Positions 1 to 8,263 of a stretch of 36,527 bases of DNA are shown piece by piece. Each line of letters opens with the position of its first letter. The first letter of the stretch is position 1. The notes beneath the pieces were generated by a model. The model worked only from the letters and a program-made list of their open reading frames with translations, was not told the origin of the DNA and did no database searches. The position numbers and the translations under genes are program-made. Origin of the DNA: an uncultured bacterium (GTDB lineage Bacteria > Planctomycetota > UBA1135 > GCA-002748355); NCBI GenBank assembly GCA_937858895.1, contig CALLZN010000229.1, forward strand, positions 1 through 36,527. Reading direction: 5' to 3'.

Positions 1-455
1 ATCGCCTGCGAACTCTCGAAGATTGAGCCGTGCGGCGGCATTTTGGCCCTGCGAATCCGCCGGCCTGCCGTAGCGCCTCGACGCAGCAGCTGTCGGCGCG
101 CAGCGCGAAGCTCACGATCGCCTCGCCGATGGAGCACTACATCCTCGAGCACTTCTCTCGGCAGGCGGACGCCTGGGATGCGCGCGAGAATCCCGATGGC
201 TACATCGCGCTCTGCATCGCCGAGAACCACTTGATGGACGACCTGCTCGTCCCCTGACTCCACCGCGACGCACAGCCGCCAGCGCTTGTTCTCGCATACG
301 ACGCGATGGTCGGCGCAGAGCCATTCCGCCTTCGTATTGACGATACGACGCGCGGACAGGGCGTGCACGTCCGCCTTGCATGTATTGCACGTGAGCCAAT
401 CGGCGGTCGCGTCTAGGTCGGCGCGCTCACCGCAGTGGTAACAACGTGCCGGCAT
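1..455 (-). CDS. CxxC zinc-ribbon-like protein, partial at window edge
   Basis: An open frame starts at the ATG whose A is base 455 and stays open to base 1, so the C-terminus lies outside the window. The first 60 residues carry CYHC, CNTC and further Cys/His residues (LCADH, VCENK), in a spacing that suggests a zinc ribbon or treble clef. GC at third positions looks coding for the first 65 or so codons and less so after that. The 3' half overlaps, antisense, an aminotransferase-like remnant at 30-340, so part of one of the two frames must be a shadow. I do not recognise a family. The N-terminal Cys-rich part could be real and the rest a chance extension. Confidence 0.4.
   Translation of the reverse strand, partial: MPARCYHCGERADLDATADWLTCNTCKADVHALSARRIVNTKAEWLCADHRVVCENKRWRLCVAVESGDEQVVHQVVLGDAERDVAIGILARIPGVRLPREVLEDVVLHRRGDRELRAARRQLLRRGATAGRRIRRAKMPPHGSIFESSQA
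30..340 (+). pseudogene. N-terminal remnant of an ACC-synthase-like class I aminotransferase
   Basis: The frame from the GTG at 30 (a stop at 24-26 lies just upstream) reads LSARSAKL, then EHFSRQADAWD, then NPDGYIALCIAEN and DDLLVP, followed by TGA at 255-257. This matches the N-terminal arm of ACC-synthase-like PLP-dependent aminotransferases, where NPxGxIxLxxAEN is conserved. After the TGA the same frame continues with LAYDAMVGAEPFR, which sits at the expected distance for the family's AYDxMxG...FR motif. I infer a gene broken by a nonsense mutation and truncated near 340, well short of the PLP-lysine region. Selenocysteine is unlikely at this UGA because the family has no Cys there. The antisense CxxC frame overlaps this stretch. 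Confidence 0.5.
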
Positions 456-467
456 GGCCAAGATCGT

Positions 468-2126
468 TCAGGGGAACAGAGTCAGGCGAACAGGGACAGC
501 GTTGCTCGCAAAGTCGAGGTTCGGAAGCGTGACGAATGCGTGATGCAGGACCACGCCAGCGAGGCTTGCAGGATGTCCCGGCGGCAACAAGAACGCTGCC
601 TTGCCACGTCCGTTCGCATCGAGTTGCAGCAGGTTGTTGAAGACGAACGTGTGCGGGCTCGACGCGATCGCGGAGAAGTAGACGTCCGGATTCAGCGGCA
701 GGTGGATCGAACCGAATGAGATTCCCGGATTGGTTCCGCTTGCCGTCCCGAGCACGAAGGCGAGCGCGTTCGCGTGTTGGGCTCCTACGTCGAAGTCGAG
801 CTGTTGATAGCCCCCTTGGATCAATGGGACGTTGTGCGTTTTCGTTGCGAGCGATAAGGGAACCGTCGACTGAACGCGCAATCCGGGCACTGTCGTCCGT
901 TGCACGACAATCTGGCTCGACGCATTGAAGAAGTCCAGGTGACCGTCTTGATTGAGATCGCCAGCGGCGCGGAGGAGTACTGCGTCATCACGCGTGATCG
1001 TGTCGACTCGGACTTCAAGTGTTGATCCATCCTTGCCGGAGACCATGACGACACCCCACGAATAGTCGAGGAGTACTCCACTGACAGCGAAATCGGTCAC
1101 GCCATCGGAGTTGAGATCACCAACTGCACACAGGCTCCTACCAAATTGTGAATTGAAGTGTTGGAGCTGCGCCTTCCAGAGCAGTGCTGATGTCCTGGAC
1201 GAGATGGCGAACATCGTGCCGGTCTGGCCACTCATGCTGCGGATCACGATCGACTCGTTGGTCGATGCCGTCACGACATCAGCCAGGCCGTCACCATCCA
1301 AATCGCTCGATGCATCAAGGTCGCCATTCATCGAGCCGTTTCCGAGCTTCGTCACGGAACGCAATATCTGACCGCTTCCGGAAGAGACGATGACGAAACC
1401 GCAATCAGCCTCGAGATGAGCACAGATGTCTGCTTTGCCGTCGAAGTCGAGATCGGGGGCTGCAGCGACTCGATATCCCAGACTTGTCGACGGGTAGTCA
1501 AAGCGCTTGAGCAGAGTACCTGTTGCGCCGGAGATCACATAAAGCTCGGCCCCGTTCTTCGGGACCGCACACACAACGTAGTCACGAACGCCATCGGCAT
1601 CTAGGTCATCGAGGAGAGCCAGGTCGGAGCCAATCCGCGAGTACTGACTGGAAAGCTTGTTACCGTCGATCACGTGAATCTGTTGACCTGCCTTGCCCGA
1701 GAAGACGAACACTGCGCCTCGACCACTCGTCCTCGAAATCGCGTCGTAGGGATAGGTCGCAGCGCCCACGGCGTAGTCGGGGACGCCATCTTTGTCGATG
1801 TCGTCGAGAACGATGAGGTGGCTGCCCAATTGACTTCCCGTTGGGCCCGAGTGATGTCGGAGAACGCGGCCATCCAAGCCAGAACGAAGCTGAACGACAC
1901 CGTCCGTCACAACTGTGAAGGAAGCAGAATAGTCGCCGATCAGAAAATCCACGTATCCGTCACCATCCAGGTCGGCGAGCGGAGCAGCGCACTTGCCAAC
2001 AACTTTCGGCTGCTCAGTGGTGATTGTCAGTAGATCGTATTGCTGTGCGGCGAGCGGAGCTCGGCTCGAGAGGCAAGCAAGCAGCAGAGTCGTGCTGAGA
2101 CACGAACGTCGCGGGTGCAGCATCAT
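468..2126 (-). CDS. Secreted FG-GAP (VCBS/integrin-alpha-like) repeat protein
   Basis: About 552 residues. It has an export signal (MMLHPRRSC, then a hydrophobic core ending in AAQ) and seven FG-GAP-type repeats of the form DLDxDGxxDxxxG: LDGDGYVDF, IDKDGVPDY, LDADGVRDY, LDFDGKAD, LDGDGLAD, LNSDGVTDF and LNQDGHLDF. The Asp-rich loops should bind calcium, and the repeats probably form a beta-propeller. The last ~130 residues are a beta-rich domain (FVFNNLLQLDANGRG, ending RLTLFP) that I associate with secreted planctomycete proteins. The start is uncertain: ATG pairs at 2126/2123 and an ATG at 2147 all leave a signal peptide, and none has a good Shine-Dalgarno. Likely role: surface or extracellular binding; the ligand is unknown. 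Confidence 0.85.
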   Translation of the reverse strand: MMLHPRRSCLSTTLLLACLSSRAPLAAQQYDLLTITTEQPKVVGKCAAPLADLDGDGYVDFLIGDYSASFTVVTDGVVQLRSGLDGRVLRHHSGPTGSQLGSHLIVLDDIDKDGVPDYAVGAATYPYDAISRTSGRGAVFVFSGKAGQQIHVIDGNKLSSQYSRIGSDLALLDDLDADGVRDYVVCAVPKNGAELYVISGATGTLLKRFDYPSTSLGYRVAAAPDLDFDGKADICAHLEADCGFVIVSSGSGQILRSVTKLGNGSMNGDLDASSDLDGDGLADVVTASTNESIVIRSMSGQTGTMFAISSRTSALLWKAQLQHFNSQFGRSLCAVGDLNSDGVTDFAVSGVLLDYSWGVVMVSGKDGSTLEVRVDTITRDDAVLLRAAGDLNQDGHLDFFNASSQIVVQRTTVPGLRVQSTVPLSLATKTHNVPLIQGGYQQLDFDVGAQHANALAFVLGTASGTNPGISFGSIHLPLNPDVYFSAIASSPHTFVFNNLLQLDANGRGKAAFLLPPGHPASLAGVVLHHAFVTLPNLDFASNAVPVRLTLFP

Positions 2127-2370
2127 AGTTGCTCGTGGGCGTGCCATGAAGGGTATGGGGTTCGAATCGGTCAACGAGGTCGCGACTGCGATCTTAGGAG
2201 CTTTGCGGGCTCGGGGCGCATCATCGCACATTGCGAGCCGCCTCGAGCCGTCCGATCCTGAGTTCCCACTGCGCATCGAGGAACGCGAACGCGCGGCCGA
2301 GCACGGCCGTGAGCGCGGTGCTCTCGTGCGCAGCGCAGCGCTCTCGCGAACCGGAGCGCTTATTTCAGGA

Positions 2371-2943
2371 CTAGTCCAGCTCATCAAGTTCGCTGAGTAC
2401 GCACTGGAGCAAGTCATCGAGGTGCAGCAACGAGGCGAGTTCGTCCGTGGTCGCACGATCTGTCGCCGTCGTGCGAGCCCACATAGAGCGCACATCGCGG
2501 CGACTTTTGTGGCTGCCGCGTTGAATCCACACGAGCTTCGAGACGATTGCGTCGGGCAGGCTGACGATCGGTAAGGTCACACCAGCGAAGAGCTCGAAAT
2601 CGCTTGATCTCGAGAGTTCGCCCGGTACGAGCTGCCGCGGGTAGAAGTCGAGCTTGAGACCCTCGGCCACGTCCAGCGCTTGGAACAAGCGCCCTTCCTC
2701 GATGCTCACGCGAGCAGCAGGCTCGTCGACGAGGAAACCGACGGCTCGCATGCGCTCGAGCAAAGCACCTCGGTGTGCTCGCGTCGTCTCCGGCTCGAGG
2801 ACGATGTCGACATCCTGCGTGAGTCGTGGTTCGCCGTAGGTCACCGACGTGATCCCACCCGTCAAGTGAAACGGAATTGCCAAGTCCTGCAGAATGCGTG
2901 CAGCCTTGACGAGCGTCGCTTGAAATGCCTCAACCGGAAACAC
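2371..2943 (-). CDS. Nucleotidyltransferase-fold protein (AbiEii/DUF6036-like)
   Basis: About 190 residues. The NTase core shows LTGG..SVTYGEPRLT followed by DVDIV, giving the GG motif and paired Asp, and a third acidic strand (GLKLDFY). These are the metal-binding elements of minimal nucleotidyltransferases. I chose the GTG at 2943 because GAAGAG lies about 10 bases upstream and it gives a short overlap with the Uma2 gene before it; an upstream ATG at 3030 would add a low-quality N-terminus. The overlap suggests translational coupling with that gene. Proteins of this type occur in toxin-antitoxin or defence pairs, but the substrate cannot be read from sequence. Confidence 0.75.
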   Translation of the reverse strand: MFPVEAFQATLVKAARILQDLAIPFHLTGGITSVTYGEPRLTQDVDIVLEPETTRAHRGALLERMRAVGFLVDEPAARVSIEEGRLFQALDVAEGLKLDFYPRQLVPGELSRSSDFELFAGVTLPIVSLPDAIVSKLVWIQRGSHKSRRDVRSMWARTTATDRATTDELASLLHLDDLLQCVLSELDELD

Positions 2944-3709
2944 GGCGAAGCATCTCTTCGACCAGTCGCAGGGCGCCCGGATCTTTTGCGTAGAGGCGGC
3001 GCGCGACGAGCCACTTGAGTCGTTCGTCACTCACATCCGGATGCTCTGCGCGCAGTTCTCGAGCGATCGCGTTGCGCACGAAACTCAGCATCTCGGCGGT
3101 GCGGCGCATCTTCTCCGGGATCGACATCGCGTCGACATGTGCGCGGTAGGCGCGTTCGACGAGCGAAGGTTCTCGGGGCCCGCCGAGACAGATGGTGACA
3201 TTGGGAAAGAGATCGGAGCGCAGAGTGTCGTGCGCAGTCTCCACCAACGTGAATCGGGTGCCGTCCGATATGTATCGCTCGACCCGAGGCAGCTCGAGAT
3301 CGACGACCCAATACTCACGGACTCCAGTGCGTTCGTAGAGGCCGAACTTGCGCTCAGAATCGTGCCTGCGCGTGCTCGGCGACGAGATCTCGACGACGAG
3401 ATCGGGAGGACCATGGATCTTGTCCGGGCCGATCCGCGATGCGTGCTCCGGGGTCAGGACGACGATGTCGGGCTGCACGATGTCGTGCTCCGTCAACTCG
3501 ACGTCGGTCGGCGCGCTCAGTACGCGACCGAGGCCCTGATCTTCGATCGCGACGACGAGGCGAGTGACCAAGCGCGCGGCGACAGCCTGGTGCTCGGTCG
3601 ACGGCACCGCATGTACGAAGTACTCTCCACCGATGATCTCGTGTCGGCGACCATCGTCAGGGAAGCACACGTAGTCCGAGTAGTCGAGCTTGGCCGAGGA
3701 TCCGGTCAT
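2930..3709 (-). CDS. Uma2-family (DUF820) PD-(D/E)XK nuclease-like protein with C-terminal helical extension
   Basis: 259 residues. Residues 10-165 fit Uma2: HEIIGGEYFV, QPDIVVL (Asp81), PPDLVVEISSPST (Glu107), a lysine in ERKFGLYE, and GVREYWVVDL. These supply the restriction-endonuclease-like active site. Residues ~185-259 form a charged helical segment (RRTAEMLSFVRNAIARE, RLKWLVARRLYAKDPG) that is not part of normal Uma2. It resembles small helical proteins that I recall often preceding nucleotidyltransferase genes. The downstream gene is such an NTase and overlaps this one, so this may be a fusion of nuclease and NTase-partner modules. Uma2 biology is poorly known. Confidence 0.82.
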   Translation of the reverse strand: MTGSSAKLDYSDYVCFPDDGRRHEIIGGEYFVHAVPSTEHQAVAARLVTRLVVAIEDQGLGRVLSAPTDVELTEHDIVQPDIVVLTPEHASRIGPDKIHGPPDLVVEISSPSTRRHDSERKFGLYERTGVREYWVVDLELPRVERYISDGTRFTLVETAHDTLRSDLFPNVTICLGGPREPSLVERAYRAHVDAMSIPEKMRRTAEMLSFVRNAIARELRAEHPDVSDERLKWLVARRLYAKDPGALRLVEEMLRRVSG

Positions 3710-3876
3710 GACCCGTCGAGTCTAGCCCACTGTTGCAATAGATCCGCCCGAAGTCGTGCAGCGTGGGCCTCGTGGCCCACGACGCCGCGGCAGCTCGTGA
3801 CGCGGCACAACGCCATCGACGAGGCCTCGAATCCGCCGCCGCCCGTCCTATCGTCGGCGCTTTCGGCGACAACGAC

Positions 3877-4479
3877 ATGCACTGGAGCTCCTGGATCCTC
3901 ATCCCCTTCGTCGGCGCGTTGATCGGCTACGTGACGAACACGATCGCCGTCCTCATGCTCTTCCGCCCGCATCGCCAGCGGCGCTGGCTCGGCCTTCCCT
4001 TCCAAGGCCTCATCCCGAAGCGTCAGCCAGCCCTCGCGCGCAAGATCGGAGAAGTCGTCGGCCAGCACCTCCTCGACAAGAAGGACCTCGTCCAGGCTCT
4101 GCAAAAGATCGACTTGCGCACAGTCATCTCGGAGCTGATCGACGGCGCCCTCGACAAGAAGCTCGCTGACTTCAAGAAGATCCCGATGGTCGGCGCCTTC
4201 ATCACGCCCGATCGCATCGCGAGCATTCGTGACAGCATCGTCGACTCCGTGCTCGAGAACGAGGCGGCCCTCGCCGAGCGCCTCGAAGCCATGCTCGACG
4301 AAAACCTCGACGTGGCCCAGATCGTCGAAGAGAAAGTCGCGGCCTTCCCGACGCAGCGGCTCGAGCAGCTCGTCCTCGACGTCGCCCGCAGCGAACTGCG
4401 CGCGATCGAACTCTGGGGCGCGGCCCTCGGAGCGCTCATCGGTGTTGCGCAGGTGCTGCTGCTCGAAGTCCTCAACTGA
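3877..4479 (+). CDS. DUF445 family membrane protein
   Basis: 200 residues. The N-terminal membrane segment carries the family signature GALIGYVTNTIAVLMLFRP, followed by FQGLIPKRQ..LARKIGE. A long amphipathic helical region follows, with repeated IVDS/VLDE-type segments. A second hydrophobic segment (ALGALIGVAQVLLLEV) closes the protein, giving a hairpin with a large central domain. DUF445 (YheB/UPF0754-like) proteins lack a settled function. The ATG at 3877 starts directly before the membrane segment; the open frame extends upstream to 3763 but that part is not protein-like. The gene stands alone and converges on the DUF2207 gene, with 31 bases between stops. Confidence 0.87.
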   Translation: MHWSSWILIPFVGALIGYVTNTIAVLMLFRPHRQRRWLGLPFQGLIPKRQPALARKIGEVVGQHLLDKKDLVQALQKIDLRTVISELIDGALDKKLADFKKIPMVGAFITPDRIASIRDSIVDSVLENEAALAERLEAMLDENLDVAQIVEEKVAAFPTQRLEQLVLDVARSELRAIELWGAALGALIGVAQVLLLEVLN

Positions 4480-4510
4480 GGGCCGAGAGCCCTGGTGCCG
4501 CACGGCGCCG

Positions 4511-6244
4511 CTACCAGGACCCACCACCTCCGCCACCGGCACCGCCGCCGACGCTCCCGCCACCTCCACCACCGCTGCTACCCGGCGCGACCGCGGCCGC
4601 GCTCGTCGCGTAGCCGAGCGAGGGGGCGACCATGGACAGGTGGACCGCGGTCGGACCGACATCGCCTTCGATTCCGGCCTTGCTCACCGCGTCGGACCAC
4701 GCCGCGACTTCGCCGAGCGCTACCGCCCAGGCCGTATAGAGCAGGAGCATGCCCTTCTCGGCAGCTTCCTTGACTCGCTTGGCGTCGGACTTCTCGAGGA
4801 AGCGGCGGAAGGACTCGATGCGAATCCAAAGAGCGCTGCCCTGTGGCGTGCGCACGCGCAGCTCCCAGCGGTTGGCAAGGCAAGCAAAGGCGGCAGCGAT
4901 CGCTGCGGCACCGACAGTGACGCCCACGAGGAAGATCACCCCGAAGCGCGCGGCAAGCACCGCCATAGCGACCGTCAGCGTGAGGCCAAGGAAGAGCCCG
5001 AGAGCCGCCAGGCCGCCGGCACGGCTGCGGCGACGATCGCCGTCGGCGTCCCAGAGCGAGCTCCCGTCGTGCCAAGCCGAGAGCTCTTTGTCGAGCGCTT
5101 CCCAACCGGACGCGAACTGCTTGTCGTACTTGCCGAGCTGAACCTCTTGGCGACCGCCGAACATCGTGTCCAAGGGCGCGAGTCCGAGCTCGCTGCCTGT
5201 GTCACGCTCGAGCGCCAGGTCCTTGCCGCTGCCCTCGATGCGGATCTCGCCAGCGATGGCACGGTCGAGCAACCACGCGACCTTGTGCTGCGGCGCGACG
5301 TGCTCCGACAAGATGATGCCACCCTGCCACGGCGTGACCTCGCGTGGCGGCACGAACTCGATGCTCGCCATGTGGGCGAGCTCGTCGTGGTCGACGCGAC
5401 GCACTTCGAAGGCTTCGCCTGGTCGCGGTCCAAAGGCCGCGTCGACGCTGCCGCCGGCCCAGACCTGTTCGAGCCCCGCGCGGCGCATGCCACGAACAAC
5501 CACGATCGTCGCGAGGACGGCCGCGAGCGCCGCCGCGACCAAGATCGACACGAGGCTCGCCCCCGGATCTTCGGCTGCGCCCTCCGGAGCTGCGGGCAAG
5601 ACCGGCGGCGCATCGAGTGGTCGGCCGAGGCGGGCCGAAATCGTGATTCCATGCCGCACATCAAGGGACGCGACCTGGACGACGACGTGACCGGGCGCCC
5701 GCACCTCGAAGGGGCAGGCGTCCCACGATCCTGACGCGCCGCGAGTCGCGCGCACGTCCTCGAGTTCGCGGTCGGCGACGAGCTGGACCTCGACGTCGCG
5801 AAGCTTGAAGTCCCAGTCCGCGCCGATGGCGTTCCAGGAGATGCGATCGTCCCCGAAGCCCACGTGCAAGGGATAACGGAGGATGTAGCGGTGTCGGCCA
5901 CGAACCGTCTTGTCCGGATCACCGACTCGGATCTGCGGCCGGCGCGCAGCCCCGAGTATGAAGACCCCCGTCGGCGCAGTCGGCGAAGTGACTTCGATGG
6001 CTGCGCGCGGATTGAGGCCAGGAACATCGCGGAAGATGCCATGGCGCTCGCGCGGCCCAAAGTCATAGTCGATGACCTCGGTGATCGCCGCTACGCCATC
6101 GGCGCGCACGACCGCCGAGACGCGGTAGCCATCGATGCGCTCGGAGTCGCCACTGACGGCGCCCGCGAACGCGATGGCGCTCGCGAAGACGACCCCTACG
6201 AAGGTCAGGATGAGGCTCATGAGCCGACGTTTGCGATACTCCAT
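4511..6244 (-). CDS. DUF2207 domain membrane protein with glycine-rich C-terminus
   Basis: About 577 residues. It has an N-terminal signal or anchor after MEYRKRRLMS, then an extracytoplasmic DUF2207-type beta domain (YRVSAVVRADGVAAITE, YDFGPRERHGIFRDVPG). A membrane helix around SLVSILVAAALAAVLATIVVV follows, then a cytoplasmic stretch and two further hydrophobic segments (LFLGLTLTVAMAVLAARF, GVTVGAAAIAAAFACL). It ends in a run of Gly and Ser closing with GSW. This order and the Gly-rich tail are typical of the family, whose function is unknown. ATG 6244 is preferred over 6220 because it leaves the basic n-region. It is divergent from the Nudix gene, with 46 bases between starts. Confidence 0.85.
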   Translation of the reverse strand: MEYRKRRLMSLILTFVGVVFASAIAFAGAVSGDSERIDGYRVSAVVRADGVAAITEVIDYDFGPRERHGIFRDVPGLNPRAAIEVTSPTAPTGVFILGAARRPQIRVGDPDKTVRGRHRYILRYPLHVGFGDDRISWNAIGADWDFKLRDVEVQLVADRELEDVRATRGASGSWDACPFEVRAPGHVVVQVASLDVRHGITISARLGRPLDAPPVLPAAPEGAAEDPGASLVSILVAAALAAVLATIVVVRGMRRAGLEQVWAGGSVDAAFGPRPGEAFEVRRVDHDELAHMASIEFVPPREVTPWQGGIILSEHVAPQHKVAWLLDRAIAGEIRIEGSGKDLALERDTGSELGLAPLDTMFGGRQEVQLGKYDKQFASGWEALDKELSAWHDGSSLWDADGDRRRSRAGGLAALGLFLGLTLTVAMAVLAARFGVIFLVGVTVGAAAIAAAFACLANRWELRVRTPQGSALWIRIESFRRFLEKSDAKRVKEAAEKGMLLLYTAWAVALGEVAAWSDAVSKAGIEGDVGPTAVHLSMVAPSLGYATSAAAVAPGSSGGGGGGSVGGGAGGGGGGSW

Positions 6245-6290
6245 GGGTCCACCGTGCCAGACGCTCCTGCCTGCGGCTATGGTCCTCGCC

Positions 6291-6779
6291 ATGAACGAGG
6301 ATGCATCAAGCAGGATGATGCCGGTTCGAGCGGCGGGAGTCATCCTCGCGCATTGGCCCGACGACGCGGCCGCGCCGCGCTACCTCTTGCTCGAGAATGC
6401 GCGCCATCACAGCTGGGGCTTTCCCAAGGGACACCTCGAACCCGGCGAGACCTTGGTCGAGGGGGCGACCCGCGAAGTCGCCGAAGAGACCGGCGGACTC
6501 GAGTGGGAGGTGGTCGAGGGCTTCACGGAAGTCAGTCGCTACGTGATCCCGAGGGACCGCGCACCTCACCCCGTCCACGGCGACGAAGCCGGTCGCACCA
6601 AGGAGGTTCACTACCTGCTCGGGCTCGTTGCTGAGGCACGCGCCTCGCTGTCGGACGAACACGCACGCGCTACGTGGCTCGGGCTCGAAGCGGCCCTGGA
6701 GCTGCTCCAGCACGAAGAGAATCGTCGCGTGCTGAGCCGCGCCGACGGCTACCTTCGTGTGCGACGCTCATCTTTGTGA
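6291..6779 (+). CDS. Nudix hydrolase, asymmetric Ap4A hydrolase type
   Basis: 162 residues. The Nudix box runs at residues 47-69 (GHLEPGETLVEGATREV followed by AEETGG) and has all the expected Glu residues. It is preceded by SWGFPKGHLE, the version typical of bis(5'-nucleosyl)-tetraphosphatases. Likely reaction: cytosolic cleavage of diadenosine tetraphosphate to ATP and AMP. ATG 6291 gives the family's usual length; the frame extends upstream only through the antisense of the DUF2207 gene. It shares a short divergent promoter region with that gene. Confidence 0.88.
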   Translation: MNEDASSRMMPVRAAGVILAHWPDDAAAPRYLLLENARHHSWGFPKGHLEPGETLVEGATREVAEETGGLEWEVVEGFTEVSRYVIPRDRAPHPVHGDEAGRTKEVHYLLGLVAEARASLSDEHARATWLGLEAALELLQHEENRRVLSRADGYLRVRRSSL

Positions 6780-6936
6780 GCACGGGGGCGAAACGCCGTG
6801 AGCCGAGCGTGACGCCCCGGCCGCGACGGCCTATGCCCGCAGCGGGAAGAATCGCGCAGTCCATGCGTGCACGACGCTTCGCGCGAAGCGCCGACAAGAA
6901 CACGAAGCCCAGCAAGCACTCGACCGGATACGAAGC

Positions 6937-8211
6937 ATGTTCCGCCGCACGATCACCATCGCCCTCTTGGCCCTGCACGCTGCCGCACAGAATCCGCTGC
7001 CGCCAGCGCCGCCTTCGCCGCCAGCAGGCGTCGACCCGACCCAGGTTCCGAAGGGATCGGTCTATCCGCTCCCGACGGCTGCGCCAAAAGAGACGCCCTT
7101 CAGCCAGCCCTTCCGCACGGTCCAGCCGAAGACGAGCTTCGAGCTCTCGAAGGACTGGCAGCAGCTCCTCGGTGACGGACATGAGATGTATCGCCTCTGG
7201 CGCGAGTCGCCGAGTCGCGGCTTCGACGAACACGGGCGGCCAACCTCGGCCGAGAAGCACTACGCGACCCTGCGCGAACGCGTGAGCAAGCAGCTCGACC
7301 GGCAAGGCGGCATGCTGCGCGCCTATCGGACCGACGAAGTCGCCGCGGCGCGACGCCAGACCTGGGCCTTCTTGTCACTCTTCGTGACGCCCGAGCAAGA
7401 TGCCGTCGACCTGCTCCGCTACCTGCCCTACGAACCCGACGCCGGCGTGCGCCAGGCGGTGATCGAGTGCTCGCTGCCGTTTCTCGCTGCCCAAGCGCGC
7501 GCGACGGAAGACGGAGACGCGAGCATCGCCAAGCACTTCGTGGACGCGGCGCCGTGGATCGACCTGACGCGTGCGCCAGAAGCGCGCGATCGCATCCTCG
7601 GCCTGACGGCCTTGACCGAGATCGCCAAGGCGCGCCGGGTCGCGATGCGCGCGACGCTCCCCTACATGAAGCGTTGGTTCCCCGACCTGCTGCGCAGCAA
7701 GTCGGAGCTGCTGCGCCAGAAGGCTCGCGACTTCGTCGCCACGTTGGAGCCCCAGGCGAGCTTCCCAAAGGACATCGAGGCGAGCGTCGACTACTTCGAG
7801 CGCGTCTACAAACAGCTCTTCCCGCCGATCCGTCTCAACCAAGGTCGCTGCGAACTTCACCCGAGCCCGGAGCTCGACGCCTTGGTCGAGGTCGGCCGCG
7901 CCTTCTTGGCGGACGCGTCGATGACGAAGCGCGAGTCGGCGGTCGTGCGCACGAAGCTCGCAACCTTCGAGAAGCTCGGCTTCCGCATTCTTCGTCTGCC
8001 CGAGGGCCTGGACAAGGTCGGCTTCGCTGTCGGCGATATCATCACGACGCTCGACGGCCTCGGCACGACGAACGCCAAGGACATGCTCGCGGAGCTCGAG
8101 CGCGGCTTCGCGGCGGGCAAGCGGCGCTTCGTCGTCGAGTGGGTCGACACAAAGGGCGTCGAACGCGTCCGCACCTTCGAAGTCATGCCGCAAGGCGCCG
8201 ACGGCGGCTGA
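6937..8211 (+). CDS. Secreted protein with C-terminal PDZ-like domain
   Basis: 424 residues. A signal peptide (MFRRTITIALLALHAAAQ) leads into a Pro-rich linker, then a long alpha-helical middle region resembling HEAT or armadillo-like repeats (VRQAVIECSLPFLAAQAR, ILGLTALTEIAKARR). Residues ~345-415 resemble a PDZ domain: FRILRLPEGLDKVGFAVGD is followed by IITTLDGLGTTNAKDM, in which GDIITTLDG matches the PDZ loop-strand pattern. No protease catalytic domain is visible, so it is probably a periplasmic scaffold or binding protein. The double-selenocysteine gene starts 52 bases downstream on the same strand, so they may be co-transcribed. Confidence 0.78.
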   Translation: MFRRTITIALLALHAAAQNPLPPAPPSPPAGVDPTQVPKGSVYPLPTAAPKETPFSQPFRTVQPKTSFELSKDWQQLLGDGHEMYRLWRESPSRGFDEHGRPTSAEKHYATLRERVSKQLDRQGGMLRAYRTDEVAAARRQTWAFLSLFVTPEQDAVDLLRYLPYEPDAGVRQAVIECSLPFLAAQARATEDGDASIAKHFVDAAPWIDLTRAPEARDRILGLTALTEIAKARRVAMRATLPYMKRWFPDLLRSKSELLRQKARDFVATLEPQASFPKDIEASVDYFERVYKQLFPPIRLNQGRCELHPSPELDALVEVGRAFLADASMTKRESAVVRTKLATFEKLGFRILRLPEGLDKVGFAVGDIITTLDGLGTTNAKDMLAELERGFAAGKRRFVVEWVDTKGVERVRTFEVMPQGADGG

Positions 8212-8263
8212 GCCAGCAGCCCCCCGTTGTCGCCAGCGACGCGGCGTGGCAAGGTTGCGCTTC

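Noticed and set aside
255..257. Selenocysteine at the UGA of the aminotransferase-like frame
   Set aside because: The family has no Cys at this point, no clear hairpin follows, and the frame closes soon after without the rest of the enzyme.
4229..5734. 501-residue plus-strand open frame
   Set aside because: Mostly antisense to the DUF2207 gene and partly a frame-shifted reading of the DUF445 gene; low-complexity Arg/Ser-rich.
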